A DNA stretch of 64,000 nucleotides, taken from assembly GCF_004000865.1 (NCBI RefSeq), contig NZ_BIMB01000019.1, forward strand, positions 58,671 through 122,670, written 5' to 3'. The notes below the pieces were generated by a model, which did not search any database, was not told where the DNA came from, and was given only the letters and a program-made list of their open reading frames with translations. The DNA comes from Paenibacillus elgii NBRC 100335 (GTDB lineage Bacteria > Bacillota > Bacilli > Paenibacillales > NBRC-103111). A program made the position numbers and the translations under genes. Below are positions 1 through 9,259 of this stretch, one piece after another; within the stretch, counting starts at the first letter, position 1; every line of letters begins with the position of its first letter.

Positions 1-64
1 ACGAATCCGCAAGCCGTTCCGCCGACGCCAGCAGCTTCTGACCGTCCTCATGAATCGGATTCAT
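1..64 (-). CDS. Start of a truncated unknown gene
   Basis: Only the first 21 codons lie in the window; the gene continues beyond its left edge. The ATG at 64-62 follows a GGGAAGGGG-type ribosome binding site 8-10 bases upstream, and the peptide begins MNPIHEDGQKLLASAERLAD. It lies 24 bp behind the DapA-like gene on the same strand, so it is probably the third gene of that operon. Too little is present to assign a family. Confidence 0.5.
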   Translation of the reverse strand, partial: MNPIHEDGQKLLASAERLADS

Positions 65-88
65 TCGTTCACCCCTTCCCCTGGGAAT

Positions 89-1156
89 TCAAGCCATCCA
101 ATACGCCAAATGCTCGCGGACGAACGCATCGTCATTCCATTCCGGGTAGTCCCGGTATACCCGGTCGATCTCCTCCGCCTGTCCCGGGGACAGCGTTTCG
201 TGAGGATTCAGGCACCAGACGCCTTTCATCAGCCCTTGGCGGCGAAGCACCTCATGGATGCCCGGGATGCAGCCGGCAAACCCGTGCGCCGGATCGAAAA
301 ACGCCGCATTCGCATCCGTCACCACCACGTTGCGGGTCAGCCACTCGCTGCCGATCGTTCCCAATTGCCGCACTCGCTTGATTTCTTCCAGCAGCTCGAC
401 CGCTTTGCGCGTCCAGACCGCCCAATGCCCGAGCAACCCGCCGACGATCCGTTTTTCCACGGGCTTGCCATCAACCATGAAGCGGTATACGGTCAGCAGA
501 TCGTTCACGATGTTATCGTCGTTGCCGGTGTACAGCGCAATTTCATCGCGCCTGGGTGAATAGCAGACAGCCCGCGCCACGTCGATCGTTTGGTACCGGT
601 TGAACGGCGCCATTTTGATCGCTACGATGCCGGGAATGGTGGCGAACTCCTTCCAAAAGTCGAAGCTGAATACCTTCCCGCCGACGGACGGCTGCAAATA
701 AAAGCCGACAACCGGCATCTTTTCGGCGACCCGCGCCGTACGTTCGAGGATTTGCGCCTCGCTCAAGCTTTGCAGCCCGCCCATGCTCAGCAGCCCGGCG
801 TCATACCCGAGTCCGATCGCCGTGTCCGCTTCGTTCAGCGCCTGCTCGGTCGGGCCGCAAATTCCGGCGATTTTCAGGAACGGACGCCCGATGTTGGCCC
901 GGTCGACCTCCTCGGAGGCCATTCGCAGCACTTTTTCGAACAGATTGAACTGCGGCTCGCGGATTTCAAACTGCGTCGAATGCACGCCCACCGCGACACC
1001 TCCGGCGCCGGAGGCGGCATAATAGCGGGTTAAAGCGCGCTGGCTGCGCTCGTCGAGCCGCCGATGTTCGTCCAGTGCCAGCGGGTGAGCGGGAATGACC
1101 AGCCCTTCGTGCAGCGCCCGGGATTGTTCCGGTGACAACGATTTTCTGCCGCCCAT
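89..1156 (-). CDS. DapA/DHDPS-family aldolase-like protein
   Basis: 355 residues with the dihydrodipicolinate synthase/N-acetylneuraminate lyase layout: an early barrel strand with GLVIPAHPLAL, a Tyr-bearing segment GFYLQPSVGG near the middle, and GIVAIKMAPF, whose Lys is in the place of the Schiff-base lysine. It is longer than biosynthetic DapA (about 290), with a C-terminal extension. Its partner is an epimerase-like gene rather than lysine genes, so it is more likely a catabolic keto-acid or sugar-acid aldolase or dehydratase than true DapA. It starts 3 bp after the upstream epimerase-like stop, implying translational coupling. Substrate unknown. Confidence 0.8.
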   Translation of the reverse strand: MGGRKSLSPEQSRALHEGLVIPAHPLALDEHRRLDERSQRALTRYYAASGAGGVAVGVHSTQFEIREPQFNLFEKVLRMASEEVDRANIGRPFLKIAGICGPTEQALNEADTAIGLGYDAGLLSMGGLQSLSEAQILERTARVAEKMPVVGFYLQPSVGGKVFSFDFWKEFATIPGIVAIKMAPFNRYQTIDVARAVCYSPRRDEIALYTGNDDNIVNDLLTVYRFMVDGKPVEKRIVGGLLGHWAVWTRKAVELLEEIKRVRQLGTIGSEWLTRNVVVTDANAAFFDPAHGFAGCIPGIHEVLRRQGLMKGVWCLNPHETLSPGQAEEIDRVYRDYPEWNDDAFVREHLAYWMA

Positions 1157-1159
1157 ACG

Positions 1160-2176
1160 TTAAAATTTCCCCTCTCTTTCCTGAAAGTGCGTCGGCTTAT
1201 TCATCGTCTTGCCTTCATGCAGCACCCATTCGGCCACCCAATCGATCATTTGCAAAAGCGATACCCGCGGATACCCGAACTGCTGCATGCATTTCGACGC
1301 GTTACTGAGCAGCGCTGTGTCCGCCTCCTGTCCGGTGAATACCGCTTCCGTTCCGAGCCGCTTGGCGAGCTCCGCGGCCGCATACCGGATCGATACCGTC
1401 TCCGGGCCGGTCACGTTCAGCACTTCCGCCCCTTGCTTGCAGCGGAGCAGCGATCGAAGCGCAATCTCGTTGGCGTCGCCCTGCCAGATGCAGTTGAAAT
1501 GCCCCATGGACACGTCAATCGGACGGCCTTCCTTCACCGATTTTGCAATTTCCAGCAGCACCCCGTACCGCAGATCGATCGCATAATTGAGACGGTAAAT
1601 CAACACCGGCGTTCCGTATTGATGGGAAAAATGCTCGAACACCCGCTCCCGCCCAAGACACGACTGCCCGTATTCGCCGACAGGCGACGGAGCTGTCGAT
1701 TCGCTTGCTCCACCTTGTAGGACAGGAGTCAACGGATAGACGTTGCCGGTAGAGAATACCACAATCCGTGAATGGCGGAACTTCTCCGCCACGCGACCCG
1801 GCAAATAAGTGTTCATCGCCCATGTAAAATATTCTCTGCCTGTGGTGCCGAATTTCGTACCGGCCATGTAGACGACGTTTTTCACATCAGGCAGCTTTTG
1901 AAGCTGCTCATCGTTCAGTAGATCGCACGCGATCGTTTCGACGCCGAAGCTCTCCAGCTCTTCCTTCAGCCCTTGTTCTGAAAATCTCGACACCCCGTAT
2001 ACTTTACGGCCGACCCCCGATTCCCGGATTGCGTTGATCGCCAGCTTAGCGAGACTCGGTCCCATTTTGCCGCCCACCCCAAGCAACATGATGTCCCCCT
2101 CCAGCGACTTCATCTCCTGCACCAAAGCAGGCGACGGCTCGGCAAGCTTATGCTCCAGTTCCTCCACGGTTCTCAT
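1160..2176 (-). CDS. NAD-dependent epimerase/dehydratase-like protein
   Basis: 338 residues, extended-SDR fold. The N-terminal Rossmann loop is unusual (LLGVGGKMG, about residues 31-39), followed by the strand-turn pattern up to VVYMAGTKFGT and VVFSTGNVYP. The catalytic YxxxK position reads EYGQSCLGRE, so Cys stands where Lys is expected; this either marks a divergent subfamily or a binding rather than catalytic role. The start follows a GAGGGGAG site about 12 bases upstream. It leads an operon with the DapA-like gene and a truncated third gene, suggesting a small sugar-acid catabolic module. Product-level function is inference. Confidence 0.75.
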   Translation of the reverse strand: MRTVEELEHKLAEPSPALVQEMKSLEGDIMLLGVGGKMGPSLAKLAINAIRESGVGRKVYGVSRFSEQGLKEELESFGVETIACDLLNDEQLQKLPDVKNVVYMAGTKFGTTGREYFTWAMNTYLPGRVAEKFRHSRIVVFSTGNVYPLTPVLQGGASESTAPSPVGEYGQSCLGRERVFEHFSHQYGTPVLIYRLNYAIDLRYGVLLEIAKSVKEGRPIDVSMGHFNCIWQGDANEIALRSLLRCKQGAEVLNVTGPETVSIRYAAAELAKRLGTEAVFTGQEADTALLSNASKCMQQFGYPRVSLLQMIDWVAEWVLHEGKTMNKPTHFQEREGKF

Positions 2177-2407
2177 CGATCACGACAGCTCCCCTCTTCA
2201 CAATTGATAGCGATTTCAATATCATCATAGCGCCAGCAAGTATTTAGAGACAAATCTTTAAATTGTCTTTAAATCAAGTTGGCAAGGCCCAGACTTTTGC
2301 TCGTAGGATAGCCGACTACGGAGTCCCAATTGGCACGAAACCCATAATATGGTATGTTAATGCTGGAACGTTCCGTTTTGCACGAATACGTTTGGAGGTC
2401 TTATCAG

Positions 2408-3046
2408 ATGAAACTAAAAATATTTCTTGCTTGTTTGTTTGCGTTTGCCTTCGCGGCCGGGATCTGGAATGACGCACCGAAGAAGCACCTTGCGAAGCTA
2501 GTCAATATAAGCGCGAGTTCAACCGTTTTTCCGGGTGAAAAAGCAAATGCGATAAGCTATGTTCCGATAACGGATGACGAATACACATCCATCCGAAGCG
2601 CCTCAGGCGCGGACAGTTTATTCATCTATAAGTTTCAAACGGATGACGAGAATATCGCCAGGATCGATTGCTGGATGGAGCATTACGTGAACGGATCGTA
2701 TAAGGAGACTCTGGCATCGATGGGGACGAGTATGAGGTCCAAGCGGGAAAATAAGCTGTACTGGAGCCTGACCAGCGTAAACGATAAGGAGCAAATGTGG
2801 ATTGTTTCCGTGCGGGACGGAGGCAGCTTCTCCTCCAGCAAGGGCTCCATAGCTAAGGAAGCTTTTTCTTCATCTACGTGGGGCTCGATGATTGGCAGCC
2901 AAAAGATCGTACCGGAGGAGCCTATTACTTTGAGTGCGATCGTACGGAAGAAAGAGCTGGGTTCGATGACTTTCAAGCCGGACCCTGACGAATTAATCAA
3001 ATCGTACGATGAAGTTTTTCTGCTGAAATGCCGTTTTAAATCTTAA
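2408..3046 (+). CDS. Secreted hypothetical protein
   Basis: 212 residues from the ATG at 2408, chosen because TTTGGAGGT lies about 10 bases upstream; an in-frame ATG at 2354 has no such site. The N-terminus MKLKIFLACLFAFAFAAG is a clear signal or anchor segment. The rest is soluble, Ser/Lys-rich and without recognised motifs; two cysteines (in DCWMEH and LKCRF) could pair. It stands alone and is divergent from the epimerase-like operon. I do not recognise the family. Confidence 0.65.
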   Translation: MKLKIFLACLFAFAFAAGIWNDAPKKHLAKLVNISASSTVFPGEKANAISYVPITDDEYTSIRSASGADSLFIYKFQTDDENIARIDCWMEHYVNGSYKETLASMGTSMRSKRENKLYWSLTSVNDKEQMWIVSVRDGGSFSSSKGSIAKEAFSSSTWGSMIGSQKIVPEEPITLSAIVRKKELGSMTFKPDPDELIKSYDEVFLLKCRFKS

Positions 3047-3065
3047 TTCAGTTGCGCACCCCAAA

Positions 3066-3119
3066 GCCCGAGCCCGAGTCGCACCCTTTCAGTTGCAGGA
3101 ATTGCGACTCGCCTCGGGC
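3066..3119. repeat. Long imperfect inverted repeat between convergent genes
   Basis: GCCCGAG (3066-3072) pairs with CTCGGGC (3113-3119), and inside it CGAGTCGCA (3075-3083) pairs with TGCGACTCG (3103-3111), making about 16 bp of GC-rich stem. No run of T follows on either strand, so it is a poor intrinsic terminator; it sits between convergent genes ending at 3046 and 3158 and may act as a processing or termination structure. Confidence 0.5.
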
Positions 3120-3157
3120 AAGCTCTACGGCAAATATTATTGCCGGACAGCAACGGG

Positions 3158-3604
3158 CTACCCTTCCGCTTCAAGCTTCGGCTCCCGGAATGCGTCGTAG
3201 CTTTCCAAGTATTCGAAGAATGCCTCATCCCCATTGCCTTCCAACAAATTCAGGAACGCATACGAAATCATGTCGATCCACTCCTCCAATCGGCGTACAT
3301 CCTCTTCCGCGATCAACCGGTTAGAACGGAGCATGCCGTCCGGATGAACGCCCCACGCCCGGCTTAAGTGGCATATCCCCCATACGGCGGCGACAAGATC
3401 CCGATCCAGATGCGGAGCGTCCGGCCCAAGCTTCTTTTGCAGGATAAACAGAGCGTACATGACCTCGTGCAAGTTCTCTTCGATCAAGCCGCGGTACGGG
3501 CGAAGCGACATCAGAAATCCGGTTTGACCCTTCGGATGGTCAATCGCCTCATCAATTGTGAAACTGTGCAGCATCAGCAGCCGCTTTGCCTCTTCTTCCG
3601 TCAT
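3158..3604 (-). CDS. Hypothetical protein
   Basis: 148 residues, acidic, predicted mostly helical, with no signal peptide or membrane segment. A GGGGGGAAGCC site lies directly upstream of the ATG. Repeated Trp/Leu-rich helices (VWGICHLSRAWGV, LEEWIDMISYAFLNLLEG) suggest a small helical bundle. No catalytic motif seen and no neighbour suggests a role. Not recognised. Confidence 0.6.
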   Translation of the reverse strand: MTEEEAKRLLMLHSFTIDEAIDHPKGQTGFLMSLRPYRGLIEENLHEVMYALFILQKKLGPDAPHLDRDLVAAVWGICHLSRAWGVHPDGMLRSNRLIAEEDVRRLEEWIDMISYAFLNLLEGNGDEAFFEYLESYDAFREPKLEAEG

Positions 3605-3709
3605 GGCTTCCCCCCCACTTTCCCTTCTGTCAGCGAACCGATTACTTAACTTCTTCGTGGAGAGACAAAATTCCTTGTGAAACGGCCGATGATCATAACA
3701 TTCTTCCGA

Positions 3710-4225
3710 TTATCGACCAAACTGCTGCCGAATGACATGTAAATGATGCTCCGTATGTCCGGCCATCACATAGAGAAGACTTCGGGCGGTCACAGCTTTA
3801 TCGGCCACATGGCCTGCCCGTAACCAATCCGTCTCTGCAATTGTTGTCATTAGTGTACGTGTCGCTTGTCTGACTGCTTCGAAATCTACAAGCAGCTCCG
3901 GAATCGTATGCTCCCCGAAGCAACCGTTGTTTACGTAAGTATCCTGATCGTAGCCAAGAAGCTTCATGGTGTCTCCGCGTGCAACGCTAAGCATCCAATA
4001 GCTCATCACACGCTCCGAATCGCTGATATGACCGAGCACTTCCTTAAAGCTCCACTTCCCCCGCTCATGGCGATGCGATCCTTGCTCCTCGCTAAGATGA
4101 CCGAAAAAGACGTTAATTCGGTTTCGTTGACGATCATGAAAAGCTAGGATATCGTCTTCAGGCACAAGCTCGATGTACCTTGAGAAATACGGATCGTATT
4201 CGTTTTGTTCCGGTCGTTTAAGCAA
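3710..4225 (-). CDS. DinB-family putative metalloprotein
   Basis: 171 residues from a TTG start at 4225, chosen because GAAAGGGGGAAG lies about 9 bases upstream and the protein then begins LKRPEQNEYDPYFSRYIELV, the usual start of this family. A longer in-frame ATG at 4360 would overlap the preceding gene. The DinB four-helix fold shows WSFKEVLGHISDSERV early and AGHTEHHLHVIRQQF at the end; those His residues are the expected divalent-metal ligands. Family members are often thiol-dependent enzymes in bacillithiol bacteria. It follows the Old Yellow Enzyme gene by 25 bp on the same strand. Confidence 0.82.
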   Translation of the reverse strand: MLKRPEQNEYDPYFSRYIELVPEDDILAFHDRQRNRINVFFGHLSEEQGSHRHERGKWSFKEVLGHISDSERVMSYWMLSVARGDTMKLLGYDQDTYVNNGCFGEHTIPELLVDFEAVRQATRTLMTTIAETDWLRAGHVADKAVTARSLLYVMAGHTEHHLHVIRQQFGR

Positions 4226-4250
4226 GCTTTTCTTCCCCCTTTCTACACTT

Positions 4251-5282
4251 TTAAATTTCGTAAGCCGCTCTATAAGGTTCCGCAATAGGAGTTTGCCCGT
4301 GACCGAGCGCAACCGCGGCATGAGCGGCCCAATAAGGATCACGCAGCAGGGCTCGTCCAATCGCTACAAAGTCTGCTTCACTGTCGATAATCGATTCGGA
4401 CCGCAACGGATCTTCAAGCCTACCCACGGCAATGACAGGCAAGCCCACCGCCTCGCGGATTTTACGGGCAAAAGGCACTTGATACCCGGGGTGGTTGCCC
4501 GGCTTTTTCTCTCCGGGGGGTCCTTCTCCGCCCGTACTTACATGAAACGCGTCTACCCCCGCAGCCTTGTAGGCTTGGGCCAGTTCGATCGCGTGATCGA
4601 TATCATAGCCGCCATCGGCATATTCTACAGCCGATATACGGAAGAGGAGCGGCATATCCGCAGGCATTTCCGCTTTTACGGCTTGGATGACTTCTACACC
4701 AAAACGGGCAAGCTCTTGGCCATACCGATCATCCCGTTTATTGGTCAAGGGAGATTGGAATTGATGGATCAAATAACCGTGAGCTCCATGAAGCTCGATC
4801 GTATCTACTCCGGCTTTTACAGCACGGCGGGCAGCATCGGCAAATTTTTGGACGACGCTTTGAATCTCATCGGTCGCAAGTGCACGCGGCATTCGGTAAG
4901 GCGATCCCGGAAATTTTATCGCAGATGGGGCGATAGGCACGGCCACATCTTCCGTCTTCCGTCCTGCATGAGCAAGCTGAATGCCAATTTTGCCGTTATG
5001 AGCATGTACGCCATCGATAATTTTGGCGAATGCGGGAATATGCTCATCCGACCACAAACCAAGGTCAAAATCGGTAATCCGGCCGTCGGGCTCGACATCG
5101 GTCATTTCCATAATAATGAGGCCCGTTCCGCCAATCGCGCGGCTGACATAATGCACATAATGCCAATCGTTCGGCTTTCCATCTTTGGCTTGAACGGCAT
5201 ACTGGCACATCGGCGCCATCACGATGCGATTTTTTAGGTGCAGCCCCTTCAGATCGTACGAAGAAAATAGTTTTAAAGTCAT
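4251..5282 (-). CDS. namA: Old Yellow Enzyme, NADPH dehydrogenase NamA/YqjM type
   Basis: 343 residues, FMN-dependent TIM-barrel oxidoreductase that reduces activated C=C bonds of enones and related electrophiles. The family markers of B. subtilis YqjM are present: KNRIVMAPMCQY with the redox-tuning Cys26, QLAHAGRK, and substrate-binding His165/His168 in HGAHGYL. The C-terminus has the FMN-phosphate loop and AIGRALLRDPYW. It is divergent from a LysR regulator 110 bp away, which probably controls it, and is followed by a DinB-family gene; together they look like a small electrophile-detoxification unit. Confidence 0.9.
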   Translation of the reverse strand: MTLKLFSSYDLKGLHLKNRIVMAPMCQYAVQAKDGKPNDWHYVHYVSRAIGGTGLIIMEMTDVEPDGRITDFDLGLWSDEHIPAFAKIIDGVHAHNGKIGIQLAHAGRKTEDVAVPIAPSAIKFPGSPYRMPRALATDEIQSVVQKFADAARRAVKAGVDTIELHGAHGYLIHQFQSPLTNKRDDRYGQELARFGVEVIQAVKAEMPADMPLLFRISAVEYADGGYDIDHAIELAQAYKAAGVDAFHVSTGGEGPPGEKKPGNHPGYQVPFARKIREAVGLPVIAVGRLEDPLRSESIIDSEADFVAIGRALLRDPYWAAHAAVALGHGQTPIAEPYRAAYEI

Positions 5283-5392
5283 GGAAGCAACCTCCCCTGA
5301 ATTTGAAAGACGATCCCGCTTGCATCAGTATAAAACCCCGTGTTAACATTAATCAAATTCATATTTTTCATAATCTATATGAGGTGTAACTC

Positions 5393-6286
5393 ATGACTAT
5401 TGCGCGTTTTGAGGTTTTTTCCAAAGTTATTGAGACGGGCAGCTTCACAAAGGCAGCCGAGAAATTAAACATGACTCAATCCGCAGTAAGTCACGCTGTT
5501 GCCGGATTAGAATCGGAATTAGGTATTCCATTGCTCATACGGGACCGCAAAAAAGGCTTCATGCTAACTGAAGTGGGCCAGAAAACGCTGGGGCATATGC
5601 GGGAAATCTTAAACCATATGGAAAAAATCAAGCAAGAAGCAGCTTTTGCTTCCAATCTTGAAGCAGGCACGATACGCATAGGAAGCTTTGCAAGCGCAAC
5701 GGCTTGCATCCTGCCAAAAATCATTTCGAAATATCAAAAAAAATATCCGAACATTGAGTTTATTTTCTTTGAAGGGACCTACGAGGAAATCATCGAGTGG
5801 TTTGAGACGGGTGTCGTTGACATTGGAATTGTTATACAACAGAACATGAATGCGAATCTGAATCTTTTGCCTTTAATCAAAGATAAAATGGTTGTCGCCT
5901 ATCCCGAAGGACATCGATTCGAAAAGGAAACAACCATTAATGTGCAGGAATTAAAGGAAGAGCCTTTTATCATGCCAAAAGGCGTTTATCGGGCGCATGT
6001 TGATGAGATTTTTGCTCAGGCTAAAATAAAGCCTTTGGTCCGCTTTGAGGTTCAAGATTGCGCTACCATTTCAAGTATGGTCCAGGAAGGACTTGGGATT
6101 ACGATTGGGCCCGAACTGTTCCTCAAAGACCAGCCTAAAATTAAATTAGGAAACCTTAACCAAGTAAATTGCCGTCATGTGGCGCTGGCTTTTCCAGCGA
6201 TTCCATACGTGTCTCCGGCAGTTCAAGCCTTCCTTACCGTGGCGCGGGAGCTGTTTAGTCATGACAACGAACTTCATTCCAACTAA
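5393..6286 (+). CDS. LysR-family transcriptional regulator
   Basis: 297 residues. The N-terminal winged helix-turn-helix (residues about 4-63) has the classic GSFTKAAEKLNMTQSAVSHAVAGLESELG pattern split around the recognition helix; the remainder is a periplasmic-binding-like effector domain. GAGGTG lies 6 bases before the ATG. Its divergent placement against namA suggests it regulates that gene in response to an electrophile; this is inferred from position. The 110-bp intergenic region is AT-rich and could hold LysR T-N11-A boxes, but I could not single one out. Confidence 0.88.
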   Translation: MTIARFEVFSKVIETGSFTKAAEKLNMTQSAVSHAVAGLESELGIPLLIRDRKKGFMLTEVGQKTLGHMREILNHMEKIKQEAAFASNLEAGTIRIGSFASATACILPKIISKYQKKYPNIEFIFFEGTYEEIIEWFETGVVDIGIVIQQNMNANLNLLPLIKDKMVVAYPEGHRFEKETTINVQELKEEPFIMPKGVYRAHVDEIFAQAKIKPLVRFEVQDCATISSMVQEGLGITIGPELFLKDQPKIKLGNLNQVNCRHVALAFPAIPYVSPAVQAFLTVARELFSHDNELHSN

Positions 6287-6296
6287 GCGGCTTGAT

Positions 6297-7091
6297 CTAA
6301 CCTTTCTGGCTTCCGATGATTACGTTAGCGTCCTGTTCTTCGGAACGAACCCATTTTGGAATCAATCCGTATTGAGCAAAGAGTTCGGCAGTCAATGGCG
6401 CCTGCTTCTCGCTAGTTTCGACTAGTAAAAAGCCACCCTTTGCAAGCCAGCGAGGAGCTTCAGCTACTATTCTTCGCTGGACGTCAAGTCCATCGGCTCC
6501 TCCATCAAGCGCAATCTTTGCCTCGTGGACACGGGCTTCCGTCGGCATGAATTTTATTGCCTCGGTAGGTACGTACGGGGCATTGGCTATAATAACATTG
6601 ACGCGGTTATAAAGTTGAACAGGAAGCGGATCGTAAAGATCGCCTTCATACACAAAGCCCTTGTCTAAATGAATATTACGACGGGCACACCGTACTGCAG
6701 CGGGGTCGATATCAACCGCATGCATTTCAATATGTTCCGTTAAAGCGGCTAAGGCTGCGCCCAAAGCTCCGGAACCGCAGCACAGGTCTACTACTACGTC
6801 TCCTGATCGAGTGAGTGCCGCGGCCTGCCGGACTAAAAATTCGGTCCGTTGCCGGGGCACGAAAACACCGGGTTCCAGCTTCATCCGCAAGCCACAGAAA
6901 TCCGCCCACCCGATAATGTGTTCAAGAGGAAAACCGGCAATTCTGCGATCCACCAGTTTGGCGAGCTCACCAGAATTCTTCGAAGAAGACATAAGCAACC
7001 GGGCCTCCTCCTCCGCAAAAACACAACCGGCAGCACGAAGCTTTCTAACGATCGCTTGCCAAATGGCACTTCCATCTTCAAGATAATCCAC
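6297..7091 (-). CDS. PrmC-like protein N5-glutamine methyltransferase
   Basis: 264 residues, class I SAM-dependent methyltransferase. The SAM loop reads VVDLCCGSGALGAALA, and the usual NPPY catalytic motif appears as NAPYVPTE, the version typical of the PrmC-related putative glutamine methyltransferases rather than canonical PrmC. The N-terminal helical domain for release-factor-type substrates is also visible. Start is GTG at 7091 with AGGATG just upstream. It ends 10 bp from the convergent LysR gene. Substrate unproven. Confidence 0.82.
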   Translation of the reverse strand: MDYLEDGSAIWQAIVRKLRAAGCVFAEEEARLLMSSSKNSGELAKLVDRRIAGFPLEHIIGWADFCGLRMKLEPGVFVPRQRTEFLVRQAAALTRSGDVVVDLCCGSGALGAALAALTEHIEMHAVDIDPAAVRCARRNIHLDKGFVYEGDLYDPLPVQLYNRVNVIIANAPYVPTEAIKFMPTEARVHEAKIALDGGADGLDVQRRIVAEAPRWLAKGGFLLVETSEKQAPLTAELFAQYGLIPKWVRSEEQDANVIIGSQKG

Positions 7092-7192
7092 GTATCATCC
7101 TACTTTGACATGAATTTTGTATCAACACCAGTTTACATGCTATCGCTCTTTCTCAAAATGTAGAATACTCTTATATTTAAACTATCCCGCCC

Positions 7193-8044
7193 CTAGTTCA
7201 ACAGACCTTTACTATTCACTAGATTGTCTGTTTCATGAATCAGATCGCGTAACAAGCCTTGAGCCTTCTCCAAACCGGCTTGATCTTCTGTGACCAAGGT
7301 CCAAATGTTATTAATTCTATTGGAGTATTGGCTTGGCGCCATGCTGAATGAATCGGCGATGGCAGCAGCTCCTTTTTCGTTCATCCAGTAAGTTTCGTTA
7401 AGCGCAAACAAAACCTGATTCAAGCACGAGACTGACCTAAACCAACATCCGGTAATGTAAGATAAATCTTTTTTATAGAAACCTTTTGTCCCAATCTCAA
7501 GGGAGAAATTTGCTTCCCATAGAAATTTTCGAATGATCGATTTTTGTAAATCGTGTGGGTACGGATTTGTTCTGAACTTCATTTCCCCCACAACACCTGA
7601 TGGATCCCATAACACCTTACACAACGCGATTTCGGCTAAATAGATCGAATTAATAAATCCGTGAGGATGCCCTGGTTGATAGTCGATTGTGATATCTCCC
7701 ACGACGCATTGGTCAATTACTTTTGATACTTGATTAAGATCACGGTATAAAAAATCGACGGGTATTTGATTCACTTTCAGCCAGCCGCCACCATTAATCC
7801 ATGGTCCCCAGCCGCCGATTTCTGTTGTTAAGTTGTCCCTATTATCATCATCCAAGATGGAAGCTACCCGACGAAGTTGGGCAATGTCTAACCCGCTGTC
7901 GGCGTTATAATAAATGCCAAGATCAATATCGGATTCGGGATTTTCAGTCCCTTTGGCTCTAGAACCCCCTAGAACCAGAGCTTGCACACCGTTAATGTGC
8001 TTAAGACGATCAATAATGTTGGAAATAATATATTGCACATCCAC
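7193..8044 (-). CDS. Nucleotidyltransferase-domain protein
   Basis: 283 residues from the GTG at 8044, which is spaced about 8 bases from AAAGGTG; an in-frame GTG at 8053 is too close to that site. The polymerase-beta-like nucleotidyltransferase core is clear: GGSRAKGTENPESDIDLGIYY carries the GGSxxxG loop and the DxD metal ligands near residues 30-50. The rest is helical and resembles aminoglycoside-nucleotidyltransferase-like proteins of Bacillales, though no specific resistance enzyme is recognised. The composition is more AT-rich than most of the window, which may mean recent acquisition. Confidence 0.78.
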   Translation of the reverse strand: MDVQYIISNIIDRLKHINGVQALVLGGSRAKGTENPESDIDLGIYYNADSGLDIAQLRRVASILDDDNRDNLTTEIGGWGPWINGGGWLKVNQIPVDFLYRDLNQVSKVIDQCVVGDITIDYQPGHPHGFINSIYLAEIALCKVLWDPSGVVGEMKFRTNPYPHDLQKSIIRKFLWEANFSLEIGTKGFYKKDLSYITGCWFRSVSCLNQVLFALNETYWMNEKGAAAIADSFSMAPSQYSNRINNIWTLVTEDQAGLEKAQGLLRDLIHETDNLVNSKGLLN

Positions 8045-8178
8045 ACCGCTCACACCTTTCCGAATATAGCTTATTTAAATAATAATCAAATTCAACGCTT
8101 ACCGAGTATGGAAAAATTCGTTTTAACCAACCTGCCCGCCAGCTTAACGATGTATCAGTCCAATGATGAAAAGTAAAT

Positions 8179-8206
8179 AAACCCATCGCCGTAAGGATGG
8201 GTTTTC
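8179..8206 (-). terminator. Rho-independent terminator
   Basis: ACCCATC (8181-8187) pairs with GATGGGT (8196-8202). Read on the minus strand it is followed by TTTATTTA, so it serves the metallo-hydrolase gene ending at 8237. The plus strand also shows TTTT after the stem. Confidence 0.7.
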
Positions 8207-8236
8207 ATTGATCCGTTTGCAGCCTCAACGATATGT

Positions 8237-9109
8237 TCAATGTATACGGTCGACATAGCGGCCGTAATCCGGAACAGCCACGCGATCAAATTGTCCTGAC
8301 AGCCTCGCGAGCCCCTGAGCAAGCTCGGCGCCGAATACCGGCACCCCGTGCCCCGTCACAGCGGCCGCGGGCTTCAACGCTTCCAGTCTCTGCACGGATT
8401 CTTTTGCCGCCTTCCAATCCGTTGTAAAATAACGGGGCGGGCCACAAATCTCTTCAAATTGCAAAATAACCTTAAACAGGGAATCCTGCCGTACCGTGAC
8501 GAAGGCGTCACCGGCGATCAGCGTGCGGTCAGCTTCCCGGAACAGCGATACATGGCCCGGCGAATGACCGGGCGTCGGTATCCAGCGCCATTCCGGCAGT
8601 CCAGGAATGGTACCGTCAGAGGGAAGCGCCCGGACATGCTTGCCCAAGTTGACCGGCTCATTCGGAAACAAGGGTGATAGCTTCGCGAGCAGTCCGCCTT
8701 CGACGGACGCGTCGGGGTCCGGGTAGCTTTGCCGCCCGGTTACATATGGCAGCTCCAGCTCGTGGGCGTATACCGGAACCTGCCAAGCCTCCGCCAGCTC
8801 GACAACGGCGCCCACATGGTCAAAATGACCATGGGTCAGCACGATCGCCTTCGGTTTGCTGTGTTCTCCGAACTGCTCCCGAACCACGTGTTGGATCGTA
8901 TCGGCGGAATGCGGCATTCCGGCGTCTACGAGTACCCATCCGTCGGCCGGTTCGCGATTGCCGATAAAGCATACGTTAACCACCTGGACAGTCAGACAGC
9001 ATACCCGCTCCGCCACCGTCTGCAGCGCCCCGCTTTTGACGGAAGTGATCGGGATATACCGGTCGTCCACTGTATTTTCAATGTCTCGATCCGTATTCGG
9101 TTCCTTCAT
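8237..9109 (-). CDS. MBL-fold metallo-hydrolase
   Basis: 290 residues with the metallo-beta-lactamase metal site: THGHFDHVGAV (HxHxDH), TPGHSPGHVSLF, GDAFVTV and a C-terminal GHG. The lack of a signal peptide points to a cytosolic glyoxalase II-like or general hydrolase rather than a beta-lactamase. The start follows AAGGAGAACCT directly. The gene stands alone, terminated at 8179-8206. Substrate unknown. Confidence 0.85.
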   Translation of the reverse strand: MKEPNTDRDIENTVDDRYIPITSVKSGALQTVAERVCCLTVQVVNVCFIGNREPADGWVLVDAGMPHSADTIQHVVREQFGEHSKPKAIVLTHGHFDHVGAVVELAEAWQVPVYAHELELPYVTGRQSYPDPDASVEGGLLAKLSPLFPNEPVNLGKHVRALPSDGTIPGLPEWRWIPTPGHSPGHVSLFREADRTLIAGDAFVTVRQDSLFKVILQFEEICGPPRYFTTDWKAAKESVQRLEALKPAAAVTGHGVPVFGAELAQGLARLSGQFDRVAVPDYGRYVDRIH

Positions 9110-9259
9110 AGGTTCTCCTTTTGCTTTATGAGCCGTTTTTATACAGTTAGTATGCGGAGGCTTTCAACCAATTATGAGCAAAAAAGAAGGAACTGGACCG
9201 AGGCTTACCGAATGTTATGTAAAGAAACTGCTATTTTTTAACTTTCAAGGAGTGATCGT

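Noticed and set aside
4173..5237. 354-codon frame opposite namA
   Set aside because: namA has full family motifs on the other strand; this frame has none.
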